Positions 1-8,546 of a stretch of DNA of 15,756 bases are shown here, in pieces (within the stretch, counting starts at the first letter, position 1; each line of letters begins with the position of its first letter). This DNA is from an uncultured Porphyromonas sp. Its GTDB lineage: Bacteria > Bacteroidota > Bacteroidia > Bacteroidales > Porphyromonadaceae. A model generated the notes under the pieces. That model was not told where the DNA came from and made no database searches. It saw nothing but the letters and a program-made list of their open reading frames with translations. The stretch is from assembly GCA_945965245.1 (NCBI GenBank), contig CAMFNC010000212.1:1-15756 (forward strand). Direction: 5' to 3'. Made by a program: the position numbers and the translations under genes.

Positions 1-20
1 CCCCACCCGCGCGGGGGGGG
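1..20. terminator. GC-rich hairpin, remnant terminator at window edge
   Basis: A run CCCCACCC, a GCGC loop and eight Gs form an 8-bp stem with one mismatch, cut by the window edge. It lies just downstream of the decayed gene end at 51-107. It occupies the same position relative to that gene end as the terminator at 14323-14356 does to the intact lipoprotein gene, and the flanking CCCCACCC and CAGCCG are shared. I read it as a paralogous minus-strand terminator whose left arm probably continues outside the window. Confidence 0.5.
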
Positions 21-50
21 CAGCCGCAAATGATCGATATCCATCTAAGT

Positions 51-179
51 CTACCGTCCTTGCAGCAAATCTCCGATGTTATCGGCCGAGTTCTCTGTCT
101 TTAACATGGACTTAATAAAGATAAGAGCCATCAATTTAACCTTTATCAACGACTTATGTAAGTACAGACTCCCGTGTCT
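51..179 (-). pseudogene. 3' remnant of a CxxC-lipoprotein paralogue
   Basis: Read on the minus strand, the frame ending at the TAG at 51-53 gives a C-terminus KTENSADNIGDLLQGR. This matches KTEYSVDNIGVLIQGR, the last 16 residues of the intact lipoprotein encoded at 14382-14828. DNA similarity continues past the stop codon into the downstream terminator, so it reflects common ancestry of a whole gene end. Upstream of about position 107 the match is lost, and the frame is closed by a stop at 180-182. There is no signal peptide and no CxxC motif. I interpret it as the surviving tail of a truncated duplicate. A tiny peptide starting at 131 (26 codons) is possible but unsupported. Confidence 0.6.
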
Positions 180-435
180 TTATTTCTTAACGAAATCACT
201 TGTCAATCGTACTGTCCATATCTATATAACCGAATCGTTAGCATTGCAACATTGAATAAATAATATTATCGTCTTAGATTCAACGTAAAACGGATTTCAT
301 TTTATGCACAAAACGAAAACAAAACATACATGAAAAAAAATCGTTTTGTGCACAAATAAAATCGGCAGCCTCCGAAGCCGCCCGCAAATCCTTCTAAATA
401 CTGCTGTGCTCAGGTAGAGCTTTACGATGAAAATA
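180..435. other. Non-coding stretch downstream of the mfa operon
   Basis: AT-rich DNA with no credible reading frame. The only structure I see is the inverted repeat at 305-352, listed separately. No tRNA, CRISPR or insertion-sequence end is visible. Confidence 0.5.
305..352. repeat. 12-bp perfect inverted repeat with TGTGCACA-type arm
   Basis: TGCACAAAACGA at 305-316 is the exact reverse complement of TCGTTTTGTGCA at 341-352, with a 24-nt A-rich loop. The right arm sits inside a longer palindrome, TTTGTGCACAAA (345-356). There is no T-tract immediately after either arm, so a classical terminator is not the best reading. It may be an operator pair or a decayed element end. The TGTGCACA core recurs at 14026-14055, beyond the other end of the fimbrial block. 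Confidence 0.45.
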
Positions 436-465
436 GAAGAGTTCGGTATCATTACCGAACTCTTC
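436..465. terminator. Rho-independent-type terminator of the mfa operon
   Basis: GAAGAGTTCGGTA (436-448) and its perfect complement TACCGAACTCTTC (453-465) form a 13-bp stem with a 4-nt loop. It lies about 45 nt beyond the stop of the last gene of the operon (512). On the minus strand it is followed by TATTTTC and on the plus strand by TGCTTTTC, so it could work in either direction. Its place after the LRR lipoprotein suggests the transcript runs through that gene and stops here. Confidence 0.8.
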
Positions 466-511
466 TGCTTTTCATCATCTATGTTTAACTATTCAATCAC
501 TTACGCTCGTT

Positions 512-1384
512 TCAAAGAACGGCATCGCTAACGATCCATCCTTTCCGGTTTGCACTTTCTTTTAGTGGAGCATCCATCGGTTTATCGTCCAGCCAAAGAT
601 CCCCCTCTTTGCTCTTACCCAGATTGGTGATGATCTTATCGAGATCTCCGGCCGTAAATGAATTGCCGAATAGCCACAATTGAGCCATCATATTTCCAGA
701 TGAGGAAATGAATCTTGTCAGCTGGTTATTGTAAGCCACGACGCTAATCAGTTGCCCATTATGAGATAGGTCCAAAGTCGTCAGCATATTGCCCGAGCAA
801 TCCAAACCCATCAACTCGGGGTTCTTGGATAAATCCAATTCCGACAAACGGTTATTGAAACACCACAAGGTGCGCAAACGAGGATTGGCAGACAAATCCA
901 AGGCTTCCATTCTGTTGTTCGAAACATCCAAACTTTCTAAGGCAGGATTGCCGGAGAGCTTAATACTCGTTAAGGCGTTGAACGGAACATGAAGCGTCTT
1001 GAGATGCGGATTACCCGAAATATCTATATGTGTGCATCCCACGGATTCAGCATCCACACAAGTTACATCGCCGTGCACTTTGATCGTATTTACCCCTGGA
1101 GCAAGTCGATAGTCACAACTCTTGTCGAATACCGCTACATCCTCCGACGCATCCGATGCTCTCACTCCATCACCATCGAGATCTATCCAAACGCCGGTTC
1201 GATTTTCGGGAAGAGCATCGATGGTCAGAGAGATAACGCTGCCGGCCGGATTGATTGACAATGCTATCACGCTCTTGCTTTCTTCTCCGCGATTGCCTCC
1301 GATGACTTCCATATCTTCGCGCTGACAACCTGCTGCCAAAATACCCCAAATTAGGGGAACGAAAAACAAATATTTTCTCTTCAT
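512..1384 (-). CDS. Leucine-rich-repeat lipoprotein, last gene of mfa operon
   Basis: A 290-aa protein with a lipoprotein signal peptide (MKRKYLFFVP start; lipobox AAGC with Cys20), so it is probably exported and acylated. Residues 64-73 contain an acidic DxDxDG loop (WIDLDGDG) of the kind that can bind calcium. Residues about 119-225 hold five leucine-rich repeats of exactly 21 residues, marked by DISGNP, KLSGNP, DLSANP, DLSKNP and DLSHNG at 121, 142, 163, 184 and 205. This spacing resembles internalin-J-like LRRs of Bacteroidetes, which often mediate protein-protein contact. The gene starts 17 nt after the mfa5 stop codon and precedes the terminator, so it is very likely cotranscribed with the fimbrial genes. 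A role as an accessory adhesin or fimbria-associated surface protein is inference; it is not one of the numbered Mfa proteins known to me. Confidence 0.85.
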   Translation of the reverse strand: MKRKYLFFVPLIWGILAAGCQREDMEVIGGNRGEESKSVIALSINPAGSVISLTIDALPENRTGVWIDLDGDGVRASDASEDVAVFDKSCDYRLAPGVNTIKVHGDVTCVDAESVGCTHIDISGNPHLKTLHVPFNALTSIKLSGNPALESLDVSNNRMEALDLSANPRLRTLWCFNNRLSELDLSKNPELMGLDCSGNMLTTLDLSHNGQLISVVAYNNQLTRFISSSGNMMAQLWLFGNSFTAGDLDKIITNLGKSKEGDLWLDDKPMDAPLKESANRKGWIVSDAVL

Positions 1385-1401
1385 TGCTATTCTCTCTTGT
1401 T

Positions 1402-4400
1402 TTAGTCCTTAATTTTCACCTTTCTCACTTGACTGATTGTGCCTGTTCCTTGTAATCTGACCACGTATATTCCGGATGACAGCTGAGCCACTACGGCCGT
1501 CTGATGTGCCGGTACCTCTTCCTGTCGTATTAGCTTGCCACTCAAATCGGAAACAGAGATGCGACACGACTGATCACTGCCGTTGGTTATGGTCATCCGC
1601 CCTTGTCCCGAAGCTTGTACTTCTATTTGGGAAGAGGGAGCCGTTTCGGACAGGTTGCCACCGTAAGAGAGGCGGAAGCGTGCTCCCGTGTCTCCACGCT
1701 TGGCGGTAAATGTGTACGAAGAACCGTTCCGGATACGAATGCGGGCGCCATTGACCAAATCCGTAAGTTCCAACTCTGTATCGGAGGGCAGACCGCTCAC
1801 GGCAAACTCGGCCACATACTCGCCGGTGACAGGGACATCTAGTCCCACGGTCAGAGTCTCCCAGCCGGGCACGGTGGACACGGCATAACGTTCTTCCGCT
1901 TCTCCATTCAACGCATAGAGCTGCACATGTCCGGATTCGGAGATTTTATTGGCATCCCATCCGTCGTCATATCCTTCAGTTGTATGCTCATTGGCAAAAA
2001 ACAGAACACGGTCGGCATATCCACACCCCAACACGTCCATGGCAAGCGCCGGCATACTGCTTGCAGCGGAAACACCGGAGCCGTCCTCTACGGAGCGGAG
2101 CACGATTTGATTACCGATACCGTCATTCACCGTGGTGTTTTTAACGAGCTTGTCGTATTTGATTTTGAGTGTGGAGTTGCTGCCGCTCCCCTGCAATACC
2201 AAGAACGTCTGCATGGATGGAATACGGTCAGGAAGGTTGGCAGAGCCGGCTGCATTCACTGGTACAGCAAGGTATTGACCTCCCTGATATCCGTCCACGG
2301 TGCTGCCGTTCAGCTTGCGCCACTGGTCTCGTGTGCCGGTATTGAAGAGATATACGGTTTGCTTCACGCCGGAGGGGAAGTTTATCGCATTCTTGATATC
2401 GATGGCGGCTGTATATGAGTTACCCACCAAGTTCGCACCCATATAATTGACTCCGGACGTGCGCGTAAGGGGTACGTCTGCATCACCCACGTTCAACTGT
2501 CCTTTCATCTTATAGACCTCCGTGGGTTCACTCGTGCTGCTGTTCGTTATCTCATAGCCTTTGAATTTCTTCAACTCGGTATCCGGTGTGTAAGGTGCTC
2601 GCTGCCACTTATCGCCGTTGAATGGCTCCACCCATTGGTTTATGGTCTCGTCACCGGATACATCCGATGAGGGGAAAGTGGTATTCTGAACGGGAATACC
2701 GAAATATTGCCAGCTCCGACGATACATGCCGCAGGTCTCGCAGTCGTAAGCCTTGCTGTAAAACTCCACTACGGCGTCCACATTGCGGTTGTCACCGGGG
2801 TTATCGAATTTCAAGGTTCCCGTGGGCAGATTCCAACCGGATTTCACCACTATCGTACCTGCAGAGGGATTGCCGTCCATCACTTTGCCCTGTATCGTCA
2901 GCTGATTGTTTTGGGTGATAATCAAGTCCTTGTCCGATGCATTGATCAAGTTGCCGATTACGCGCCCTTGGGTGCCGCTCTGAGGCATATGATCCAGATG
3001 CAAATCCGCCTTGGCAGGGTTACCATTATTATTTGCAACTGTAGCAAACTCAACATCCTCACCTGCTGACGGAACCTTATTATTTGTCCAATTCGATGGC
3101 ACATTCCACGCATTGGTACTTCCCGAGGTACCTCCTATCCAATAGTTCTTTACCCGCATATATGCAAAGTATGCACTACCGATGGGCTTCTTCCAGCTGA
3201 TGCCGATTTCTCCTCCATCGGGAGTAGAACCGGATACGGAGCCTTCAACCAAACGATAAGTTTCACCTCCATGCGTGATGACCTTTTGGGATGGCGTAAC
3301 GGAGAATTTTTGATTGTTGGGGTCATCGATGTTCTTGTTCATTTTAATCCACTTGGGAGCTATGTGTTCTCCGGTGGCGGGAAGAAAGAAATCTTCGGTC
3401 TGCAATACCTCGGCATCACTCAAAGAACCGACCACAGAACCATCAAGCTTTATCGGCTTTCCTTGTTCGTTGACCAAAACATAATGCCGTTTGATGTATC
3501 CATAACCCAATTTCACAGCCGGACGTGGAAAATCTTTCTTCTGATGTTTTTCTCCATTGGAATTCGTAAAATCGAGCGAAGCCGAAAGATTGGTATCAAA
3601 CCCGCCATTGTCCGGCACACTACTCGGATCAGGATTGATATGCCCTTTATCATTCTGTATATCTTCCACATTAGCGAATACTCGATAGGTCAATGTGGCA
3701 TAATCAGATTTACCCATACCTCCGAGGTTCCATGAAAATGTTTTGCTACTTGAATCGTAAGAAACCGTACCTTGCGACACTGTAACCTTATTTGTAACAT
3801 CGCCTCCATGATCCCCTATTTTATCAATAATAAACCCCGGGGCAACAACGTCCTGCACATTTCCATCTTCGAGACCAACCCTGATAGATTGAGCAATGTT
3901 ATCGAATACGGTAATCAAATCTACAGGATAAGCAAAGTGGTAATGATCTCTGGAGGTTGCTACACGAAAAAGGGTCTCACCTGCAATGGTGTTATCTCCG
4001 GTGTTTAATCCGATGGAGTGAATGATAATGCCTTTATCCTTGGCAAACTTAGCTTCATTAACTGCGGCATTGCACGGGAAAAGATGATAATCCGTTCCAT
4101 ACCTACTAAACCATTTTATAGTGGGAGTTTCTTGAGAAAGGTGTTTAGCCTCAGCAAACTCTCTATAATAGTCATAATCGCTTTCCTTGAGATTGCCTTT
4201 TGCATATAATCTATCCCTCCAATGATGGTGGTTGATTAAATCGACCAAAGCATCACCTTGATTGCGAGCAATAAAAAGATTCGGATCTTGGCTTTTTAGA
4301 TAATATTGAATATTTGCTTCGCCATCGGATAAAAACACAATATGCTTCTGATGGGCGGATGAAGTTCTCAATAATTCCCGTGCTTTGTGCAGACCGTCTT

Positions 4401-4887
4401 GAGAATTTGTTGCTCCGTCCGGATGTATATCAGATATCAGGTCTGTTAATCGTTTGTCATCTTTTGTAAAGTTGGATTTCACATGAGCTTCATTACTAAA
4501 AGTAACCAAGGCTACTTGGACATTCTCCGTTTTCTTACCTTCCGGGAGCATCTTTTTTATAAATGACTTGGCAGCCTCTTTTGCATACCAGATACGATCC
4601 GGGTCTTTTTTCATTGAACCTGATTTGTCAAAAACCAAAACGATATCTGCATTCTCTGGCTTGGCATCCCCGGTTTCTACACGAAGAGTTATATCCCATG
4701 CGTTAGGATTGGTCAATGTACTTGGATTCAATACCGGAGTGGCAGATTTATTCACCACTACCGGCACTACTGGTCTTCTCGTCTGTGCTCGCCCTTGAAA
4801 CGGAAAAGCGACAAGCATGAATATCACTACCGCAATCCATGAAAAGAACGACTGCACATGAGATTTTATATCTGTTTTTTCTTTCAT
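1402..4887 (-). CDS. mfa5: Mfa5, vWA-domain tip adhesin of Mfa1 fimbriae
   Basis: A 1161-aa minor tip component of Mfa fimbriae. I use the ATG at 4887 because it gives a clean signal peptide (FFSWIAVVIFMLVAF, predicted cleavage near GRAQ). The frame is open 20 codons further, to a TTG at 4947 that would overlap mfa4 by 4 nt but would bury the signal sequence. Residues about 80-340 are a von Willebrand A domain with an intact MIDAS: D87-K-S89-G-S91, T160 and D188. It has a long insertion after SDGE. A segment around residues 580-610 (WIGG...NWTNNKVPSAGEDVEF) resembles domains common in Bacteroidetes surface proteins. The last about 76 residues (ISVSDLSGKLIRQE ... VRKVKIKD) are a type IX secretion C-terminal sorting domain. 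It is slightly shorter than the about 1228-aa ATCC 33277 protein. In P. gingivalis, Mfa5 joins Mfa3 and Mfa4 at the fimbrial tip. Confidence 0.92.
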   Translation of the reverse strand: MKEKTDIKSHVQSFFSWIAVVIFMLVAFPFQGRAQTRRPVVPVVVNKSATPVLNPSTLTNPNAWDITLRVETGDAKPENADIVLVFDKSGSMKKDPDRIWYAKEAAKSFIKKMLPEGKKTENVQVALVTFSNEAHVKSNFTKDDKRLTDLISDIHPDGATNSQDGLHKARELLRTSSAHQKHIVFLSDGEANIQYYLKSQDPNLFIARNQGDALVDLINHHHWRDRLYAKGNLKESDYDYYREFAEAKHLSQETPTIKWFSRYGTDYHLFPCNAAVNEAKFAKDKGIIIHSIGLNTGDNTIAGETLFRVATSRDHYHFAYPVDLITVFDNIAQSIRVGLEDGNVQDVVAPGFIIDKIGDHGGDVTNKVTVSQGTVSYDSSSKTFSWNLGGMGKSDYATLTYRVFANVEDIQNDKGHINPDPSSVPDNGGFDTNLSASLDFTNSNGEKHQKKDFPRPAVKLGYGYIKRHYVLVNEQGKPIKLDGSVVGSLSDAEVLQTEDFFLPATGEHIAPKWIKMNKNIDDPNNQKFSVTPSQKVITHGGETYRLVEGSVSGSTPDGGEIGISWKKPIGSAYFAYMRVKNYWIGGTSGSTNAWNVPSNWTNNKVPSAGEDVEFATVANNNGNPAKADLHLDHMPQSGTQGRVIGNLINASDKDLIITQNNQLTIQGKVMDGNPSAGTIVVKSGWNLPTGTLKFDNPGDNRNVDAVVEFYSKAYDCETCGMYRRSWQYFGIPVQNTTFPSSDVSGDETINQWVEPFNGDKWQRAPYTPDTELKKFKGYEITNSSTSEPTEVYKMKGQLNVGDADVPLTRTSGVNYMGANLVGNSYTAAIDIKNAINFPSGVKQTVYLFNTGTRDQWRKLNGSTVDGYQGGQYLAVPVNAAGSANLPDRIPSMQTFLVLQGSGSNSTLKIKYDKLVKNTTVNDGIGNQIVLRSVEDGSGVSAASSMPALAMDVLGCGYADRVLFFANEHTTEGYDDGWDANKISESGHVQLYALNGEAEERYAVSTVPGWETLTVGLDVPVTGEYVAEFAVSGLPSDTELELTDLVNGARIRIRNGSSYTFTAKRGDTGARFRLSYGGNLSETAPSSQIEVQASGQGRMTITNGSDQSCRISVSDLSGKLIRQEEVPAHQTAVVAQLSSGIYVVRLQGTGTISQVRKVKIKD

Positions 4888-4943
4888 AATCTTATTAATT
4901 GCTGAAGAATGAAGTGTAAAGGGAAAATAACACTTACGAATAC

Positions 4944-5936
4944 TCAAATCTCAATATCATAAGAGTACCAGTGGTTCCGCTCGATTTTATCGGGCAGTGG
5001 TACCACGTGGAATTCCGGTCCGAATTCCGGAGGTGGGAGCAATCCTCCATCCAAGGGATATAGAGCAATTTGTATTGCAGCGCCTTTGTTGTCGCGTTCG
5101 TTGATATAGGTAATCGCCTTGAGGCTCAGTACCTGGCCTTGGCTGTCGCATTTGTATCCGAAACCCGCATCTACTTCTGGCGTGGCATTGAGAGAACCGC
5201 CCCATAGCTGCCAGTCCGTGACCTTGGGCCATAAGTCATGAGCCGAATCAGTGGGGTCATCGGGCTTCACTCCGGGTTTGAGCACATAGGTGCGTTTGTC
5301 GAAATGGACGTATCTATACTTGAAGTTGCTCAGGCTTGTTCCGATGAGCTGCTTCTTGGTTTGATATTTTGCACTCAGTTTGATGTTCAATACCACCTTG
5401 GCCACGGCACGTGTAAGCGGAACGGTTTTCAGCTGATAGTCCGTTTTAAAGTCGTGGTCCTTATGTCCAGACATCAAAAAAGGGGATTTGAGCTGTTCTG
5501 ACCATGGTTTCTCGGTTGTGGAGAAAACATTCTGTAATGCTCCGACACTGGTTACGGCATCCAATTTTCCTTTCAATGCAGCATCTGCATTGGCCACGAC
5601 ATACACTTGTCGCTCCCGGGCTTCATTCTGAGTTATCGGCAGGATTACTTTCTTTTCGCTCACCAGCCAAGTAGCTCCCATAGCCGAGTGGTTGTCGATA
5701 TAGTATCTTTTCGGATTGGTTCCTGCGTTGTCGAACAGCAAGAAATACAGATTGTCGATTTTCTGCTCTGCCATGCTGCCAGGTTCGGTGCCGGCACGCA
5801 ACTCCTCGTGGAAATCACTGACGCTGAATGATATCTCGATGGGTTGATTTTCTTTATGGTTCATCTCATTGTCTTTCGTACACGAGGTAAAAAGATATAC
5901 CGACAACAACGAGAGAAAAAGCAATTTATTTTTCAT
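4944..5936 (-). CDS. mfa4: Mfa4, accessory/tip fimbrillin
   Basis: A 330-aa fimbrillin-type lipoprotein, close to the 333 aa known for P. gingivalis Mfa4. The signal peptide MKNKLLFLSLLSVYLFTSC has a lipobox Cys19. Arg47-Ala48 (ELRAGTE) is a candidate gingipain R cleavage site, the step that releases the N-terminal strand and allows strand-exchange assembly in this pilus class. The tail (NHWYSYDIEI) has the alternating pattern of a pilin C-terminal beta strand. In the family, Mfa4 is a tip-associated protein needed for normal Mfa1 polymer incorporation and Mfa3 stability. It starts 24 nt after the mfa3 stop and its stop lies 56 nt before the preferred mfa5 start, so the three tip genes are tightly clustered. 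Confidence 0.9.
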   Translation of the reverse strand: MKNKLLFLSLLSVYLFTSCTKDNEMNHKENQPIEISFSVSDFHEELRAGTEPGSMAEQKIDNLYFLLFDNAGTNPKRYYIDNHSAMGATWLVSEKKVILPITQNEARERQVYVVANADAALKGKLDAVTSVGALQNVFSTTEKPWSEQLKSPFLMSGHKDHDFKTDYQLKTVPLTRAVAKVVLNIKLSAKYQTKKQLIGTSLSNFKYRYVHFDKRTYVLKPGVKPDDPTDSAHDLWPKVTDWQLWGGSLNATPEVDAGFGYKCDSQGQVLSLKAITYINERDNKGAAIQIALYPLDGGLLPPPEFGPEFHVVPLPDKIERNHWYSYDIEI

Positions 5937-5960
5937 AATAAATAAATGTCACAGTCTTGT

Positions 5961-7337
5961 TTATTTCTTGCTAAATTCTTTCACGGAGGCAGAAGACATA
6001 TCCTTATTGTAGTAAACCTTCATATAAACCTGCCCTGCTCCCACGTGATCCTTATTTATCTTGTAAGACACGGTTTTACCGTTGTCTTTCTCTTCGAACT
6101 CCACTTTCTTTTTACTGATATCGTCATCGAAGTAGGCACCATTGTCCGCCTCCAACGTGACTTTGTGCGGAGCACAATTCTGAAGGGTGTTGGTGATTTG
6201 TACTTTACCGTCATCTCCTACCTCCACGGCAAAGCCATAGCCCATGTACAGTTCCTTATTCACCACATTCCAGTCGGTTACGGAATAGAATATTTCTATC
6301 TGATTCGGCAGGTCTTTGATCACATATTTATAATGGTGGTTCCGATAGATGGTATATTCGGGTTGGGAGGATGAGACGTTGCCCTGTGCATAAGGCAGAT
6401 AGGCACCGCCCGGTATCGGTCCGGTATGGGTGATGATGGGGATGTCGTAGCTTTTGTTTCTTGTGTCCGTGATCCGGAAATAATTGACAGGCTTGCGGTC
6501 GGAGCCCAATGTATTCCATATCTTGGAGGATTCCACATAGGCAGCCGGCATATAGGCTATCCAACTGTTTTTGCCCGTTACTCGTCTCATCGTGATGTCG
6601 CTCTTAAACTCCGTGGTAGCCATGCTTTGAGGTGTGAAGCTGAACTTACGGCTCGCGTTTCTCAGTTCCACAGTCTTCACATACCCGGTATCTTCGGAAT
6701 CGAAAATCACTTCCAATTTTGCCACCGCACGAATGAGCTTGACACAATCCTCGGTGAAGCCATTGACAACTGGATGAAACGGTATGGGCTGATATACGGA
6801 TCCTCCCTTTACGATTGTCTGATTTTCATATACCCGCGCCATTGGGAAACCTTTATTGTCTTTGGCTCCGAGATAAAGGTCGGGGTATCCTGTGGGCGAA
6901 TGGCTGTCTGGTAAATCTTGGAAAGCCCGCATCTGTGCATCCATCTCCGAACGGAAGCTAAGATTTTCAAATGCTTCAATCATGCCCGGCAGCAGATTGG
7001 CAACGAAATAGAAATCACGCTGCCCCGGAGTCATCTTGGACGAAAATGCAAAAGACTTATCTCCGCCGCTGAAGTTGGTGGTGTAATATTGTGCCACTTT
7101 CTCTCCCGTTGCATGGTCAAAGACCACCATGGCCAGACTGTGCACATGGTCTTCGAAGTCTTCCTTATCTTTATTGATCGATTCCTCTCCATGGATATGA
7201 GCCGCCCGCGTACTGATGGACAGGTGGACCAAATCCTTGTTTTCGGGTGGTTCAATGTTTTCTGTCGTTTTCTGACATCCTCCCATCATCATGACCACCA
7301 GGAGGATGGTGACATATTTTATTTTGATATTCAGCAT
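5961..7337 (-). CDS. mfa3: Mfa3, tip/adaptor fimbrillin
   Basis: A 458-aa lipoprotein pilin; the ATCC 33277 Mfa3 is about 446 aa. It has a signal peptide with lipobox MMGGC (Cys21) and an Arg44-Ala45 site (SISTRAAH) that matches the known arginine-gingipain processing point of Mfa3 near residue 43. A two-lobed fimbrillin fold is expected. The segment FYSVTDWNVVNKELYMGYG resembles the conserved end of an Mfa2/FimC-like N-terminal region and is followed by a further about 90-residue domain. In the family, Mfa3 connects the Mfa1 shaft with the other tip proteins and is required for their assembly. It lies 161 nt after mfa2, the largest gap among mfa2-mfa5, and I see no gene in that gap. Confidence 0.9.
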   Translation of the reverse strand: MLNIKIKYVTILLVVMMMGGCQKTTENIEPPENKDLVHLSISTRAAHIHGEESINKDKEDFEDHVHSLAMVVFDHATGEKVAQYYTTNFSGGDKSFAFSSKMTPGQRDFYFVANLLPGMIEAFENLSFRSEMDAQMRAFQDLPDSHSPTGYPDLYLGAKDNKGFPMARVYENQTIVKGGSVYQPIPFHPVVNGFTEDCVKLIRAVAKLEVIFDSEDTGYVKTVELRNASRKFSFTPQSMATTEFKSDITMRRVTGKNSWIAYMPAAYVESSKIWNTLGSDRKPVNYFRITDTRNKSYDIPIITHTGPIPGGAYLPYAQGNVSSSQPEYTIYRNHHYKYVIKDLPNQIEIFYSVTDWNVVNKELYMGYGFAVEVGDDGKVQITNTLQNCAPHKVTLEADNGAYFDDDISKKKVEFEEKDNGKTVSYKINKDHVGAGQVYMKVYYNKDMSSASVKEFSKK

Positions 7338-7498
7338 GCTCTATCTGTTTTATCCTTTAATACCGAATCCGGCATTGGTTCTTAACTGCTACTGCTGTAC
7401 ACTTTTTTCTATCAATGGGATTGTACGGCTCTCAGCTCCGATATATAAAGATTCCGTGCTGTGGTTTCTCCGGCCGACACTTCCGAATTTCTGCATGG

Positions 7499-8470
7499 TT
7501 AGGGCATCTCCAATTCTACTTCGTAACTATGCACCATCCAGTCGTTCACATAGATTGCCCAGCAATAGTATGTACCGCAATTCAGACATTTGTCCTTGAG
7601 CACGAACTTCACGTTGAAGTCGTTTAGGCAGTCCAAATTCACGTTGGGATTTTTAATCAAGATGCTGCCTATCAGGTCAGTCTTCCAGATGAGATCCCCT
7701 GTTTTCTTGTTTCGGATCAGGATTTGATTGTCGTATCCCGTCTTAAGCTTCATGAGCGAATATTTTGCCGTCAGCTTGTTTTTATCAATTGTAACGACCG
7801 AGGGATATGTCAGTATCTCCTGCTTCAGAGGCATGGTGCCGTCTATATTCATCACACCGTTTCCCGATGTTATTTCCACTTCGATATCTCCCGGCGCAAT
7901 ATTTTTGGCCACGGATTCGTGCAGCTCTACTTCCACATTCAGTCGGTTCGTCACTTCTCTGAGGTTTACGGCCGTATGTTTATACACCGTACCGACCTGT
8001 GTGGGATCCTCCAAAAAAACGGTAGGACTTACTCCCTGCCATACTTGATGATTTTTCAGTGCTGCTGCCATACGCTTCGTTGCTTTGAGCGTAAGCATCA
8101 CGTCTTTTTTTGTGGTTACTCCCTTGACGAAAGGAGTCTGCGTGAATAAATTGTCATTTACACCGCCCCAACCGATAAAAGAGAAATATCCATTCGACAC
8201 CGGAACCAAAACTTTGAAATCTTTGTCTAATGATACGTTTTTTTGACGTATCGTAGAGACCAATACATCTTTGTCGTCAAATGCGAAAACATGCAAGTCA
8301 GACACTTGACCGATATATGTAGAATCTACGGCGCAAGGTGTTTTGGAGTAGAATTTTACATACACGCCCTGAGGACATTCCGAAAGATCTTCATAAATAT
8401 TTTTGCATCCTACAAGCAATGCTCCAAAGAAAAGCAGTGTCAATGCGATCTTGTTTCGTAAATTCATCAC
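7499..8470 (-). CDS. mfa2: Mfa2, outer-membrane anchor and length regulator
   Basis: A 323-aa protein, essentially the length of P. gingivalis Mfa2 (324 aa). The signal peptide starts MMNLRNKIALTLLFFG and has lipobox LLVGC with Cys22. The mature start DLSECPQGVYVKFYSK is the hallmark opening of the Mfa2/FimB family. Unlike the pilins encoded on either side, it lacks an Arg-Ala processing site after the lipobox. This fits a subunit that keeps its lipid anchor and ends the fibre at the outer membrane. Known work on the family shows that loss of Mfa2 gives over-long fimbriae that are shed. It lies 135 nt downstream of mfa1, separated by the hairpin at 8505-8546, which probably lowers its expression relative to the major pilin. 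Confidence 0.93.
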   Translation of the reverse strand: MMNLRNKIALTLLFFGALLVGCKNIYEDLSECPQGVYVKFYSKTPCAVDSTYIGQVSDLHVFAFDDKDVLVSTIRQKNVSLDKDFKVLVPVSNGYFSFIGWGGVNDNLFTQTPFVKGVTTKKDVMLTLKATKRMAAALKNHQVWQGVSPTVFLEDPTQVGTVYKHTAVNLREVTNRLNVEVELHESVAKNIAPGDIEVEITSGNGVMNIDGTMPLKQEILTYPSVVTIDKNKLTAKYSLMKLKTGYDNQILIRNKKTGDLIWKTDLIGSILIKNPNVNLDCLNDFNVKFVLKDKCLNCGTYYCWAIYVNDWMVHSYEVELEMP

Positions 8471-8504
8471 AACTAGTCCTTTTTATAAAACTGATAAGGA
8501 ATAA

Positions 8505-8546
8505 AGAGGAGGGAAACCCGCCATGTGTAGAGGAAATCCCTCCTCT
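8505..8546 (-). terminator. Intercistronic hairpin / attenuator between mfa1 and mfa2
   Basis: AGAGGAGGGA (8505-8514) and TCCCTCCTCT (8537-8546) are perfect complements enclosing a 22-nt loop. On the minus strand the stem is followed by TTATTCCTTATC, only moderately T-rich. A second, smaller hairpin (GAGTCC-GAC-GGACTC, 8571-8585) lies nearer the mfa1 stop. The position suggests partial termination or 3'-end protection of an abundant mfa1 message, with read-through into mfa2-5. That functional reading is inference. Confidence 0.6.

Noticed and set aside
51..131. A 26-residue secreted peptide gene at the left edge (NVEALA-like tail)
   Set aside because: The C-terminus is better explained as the homologous tail of the CxxC lipoprotein, with matching stop position and terminator; there is no signal peptide.
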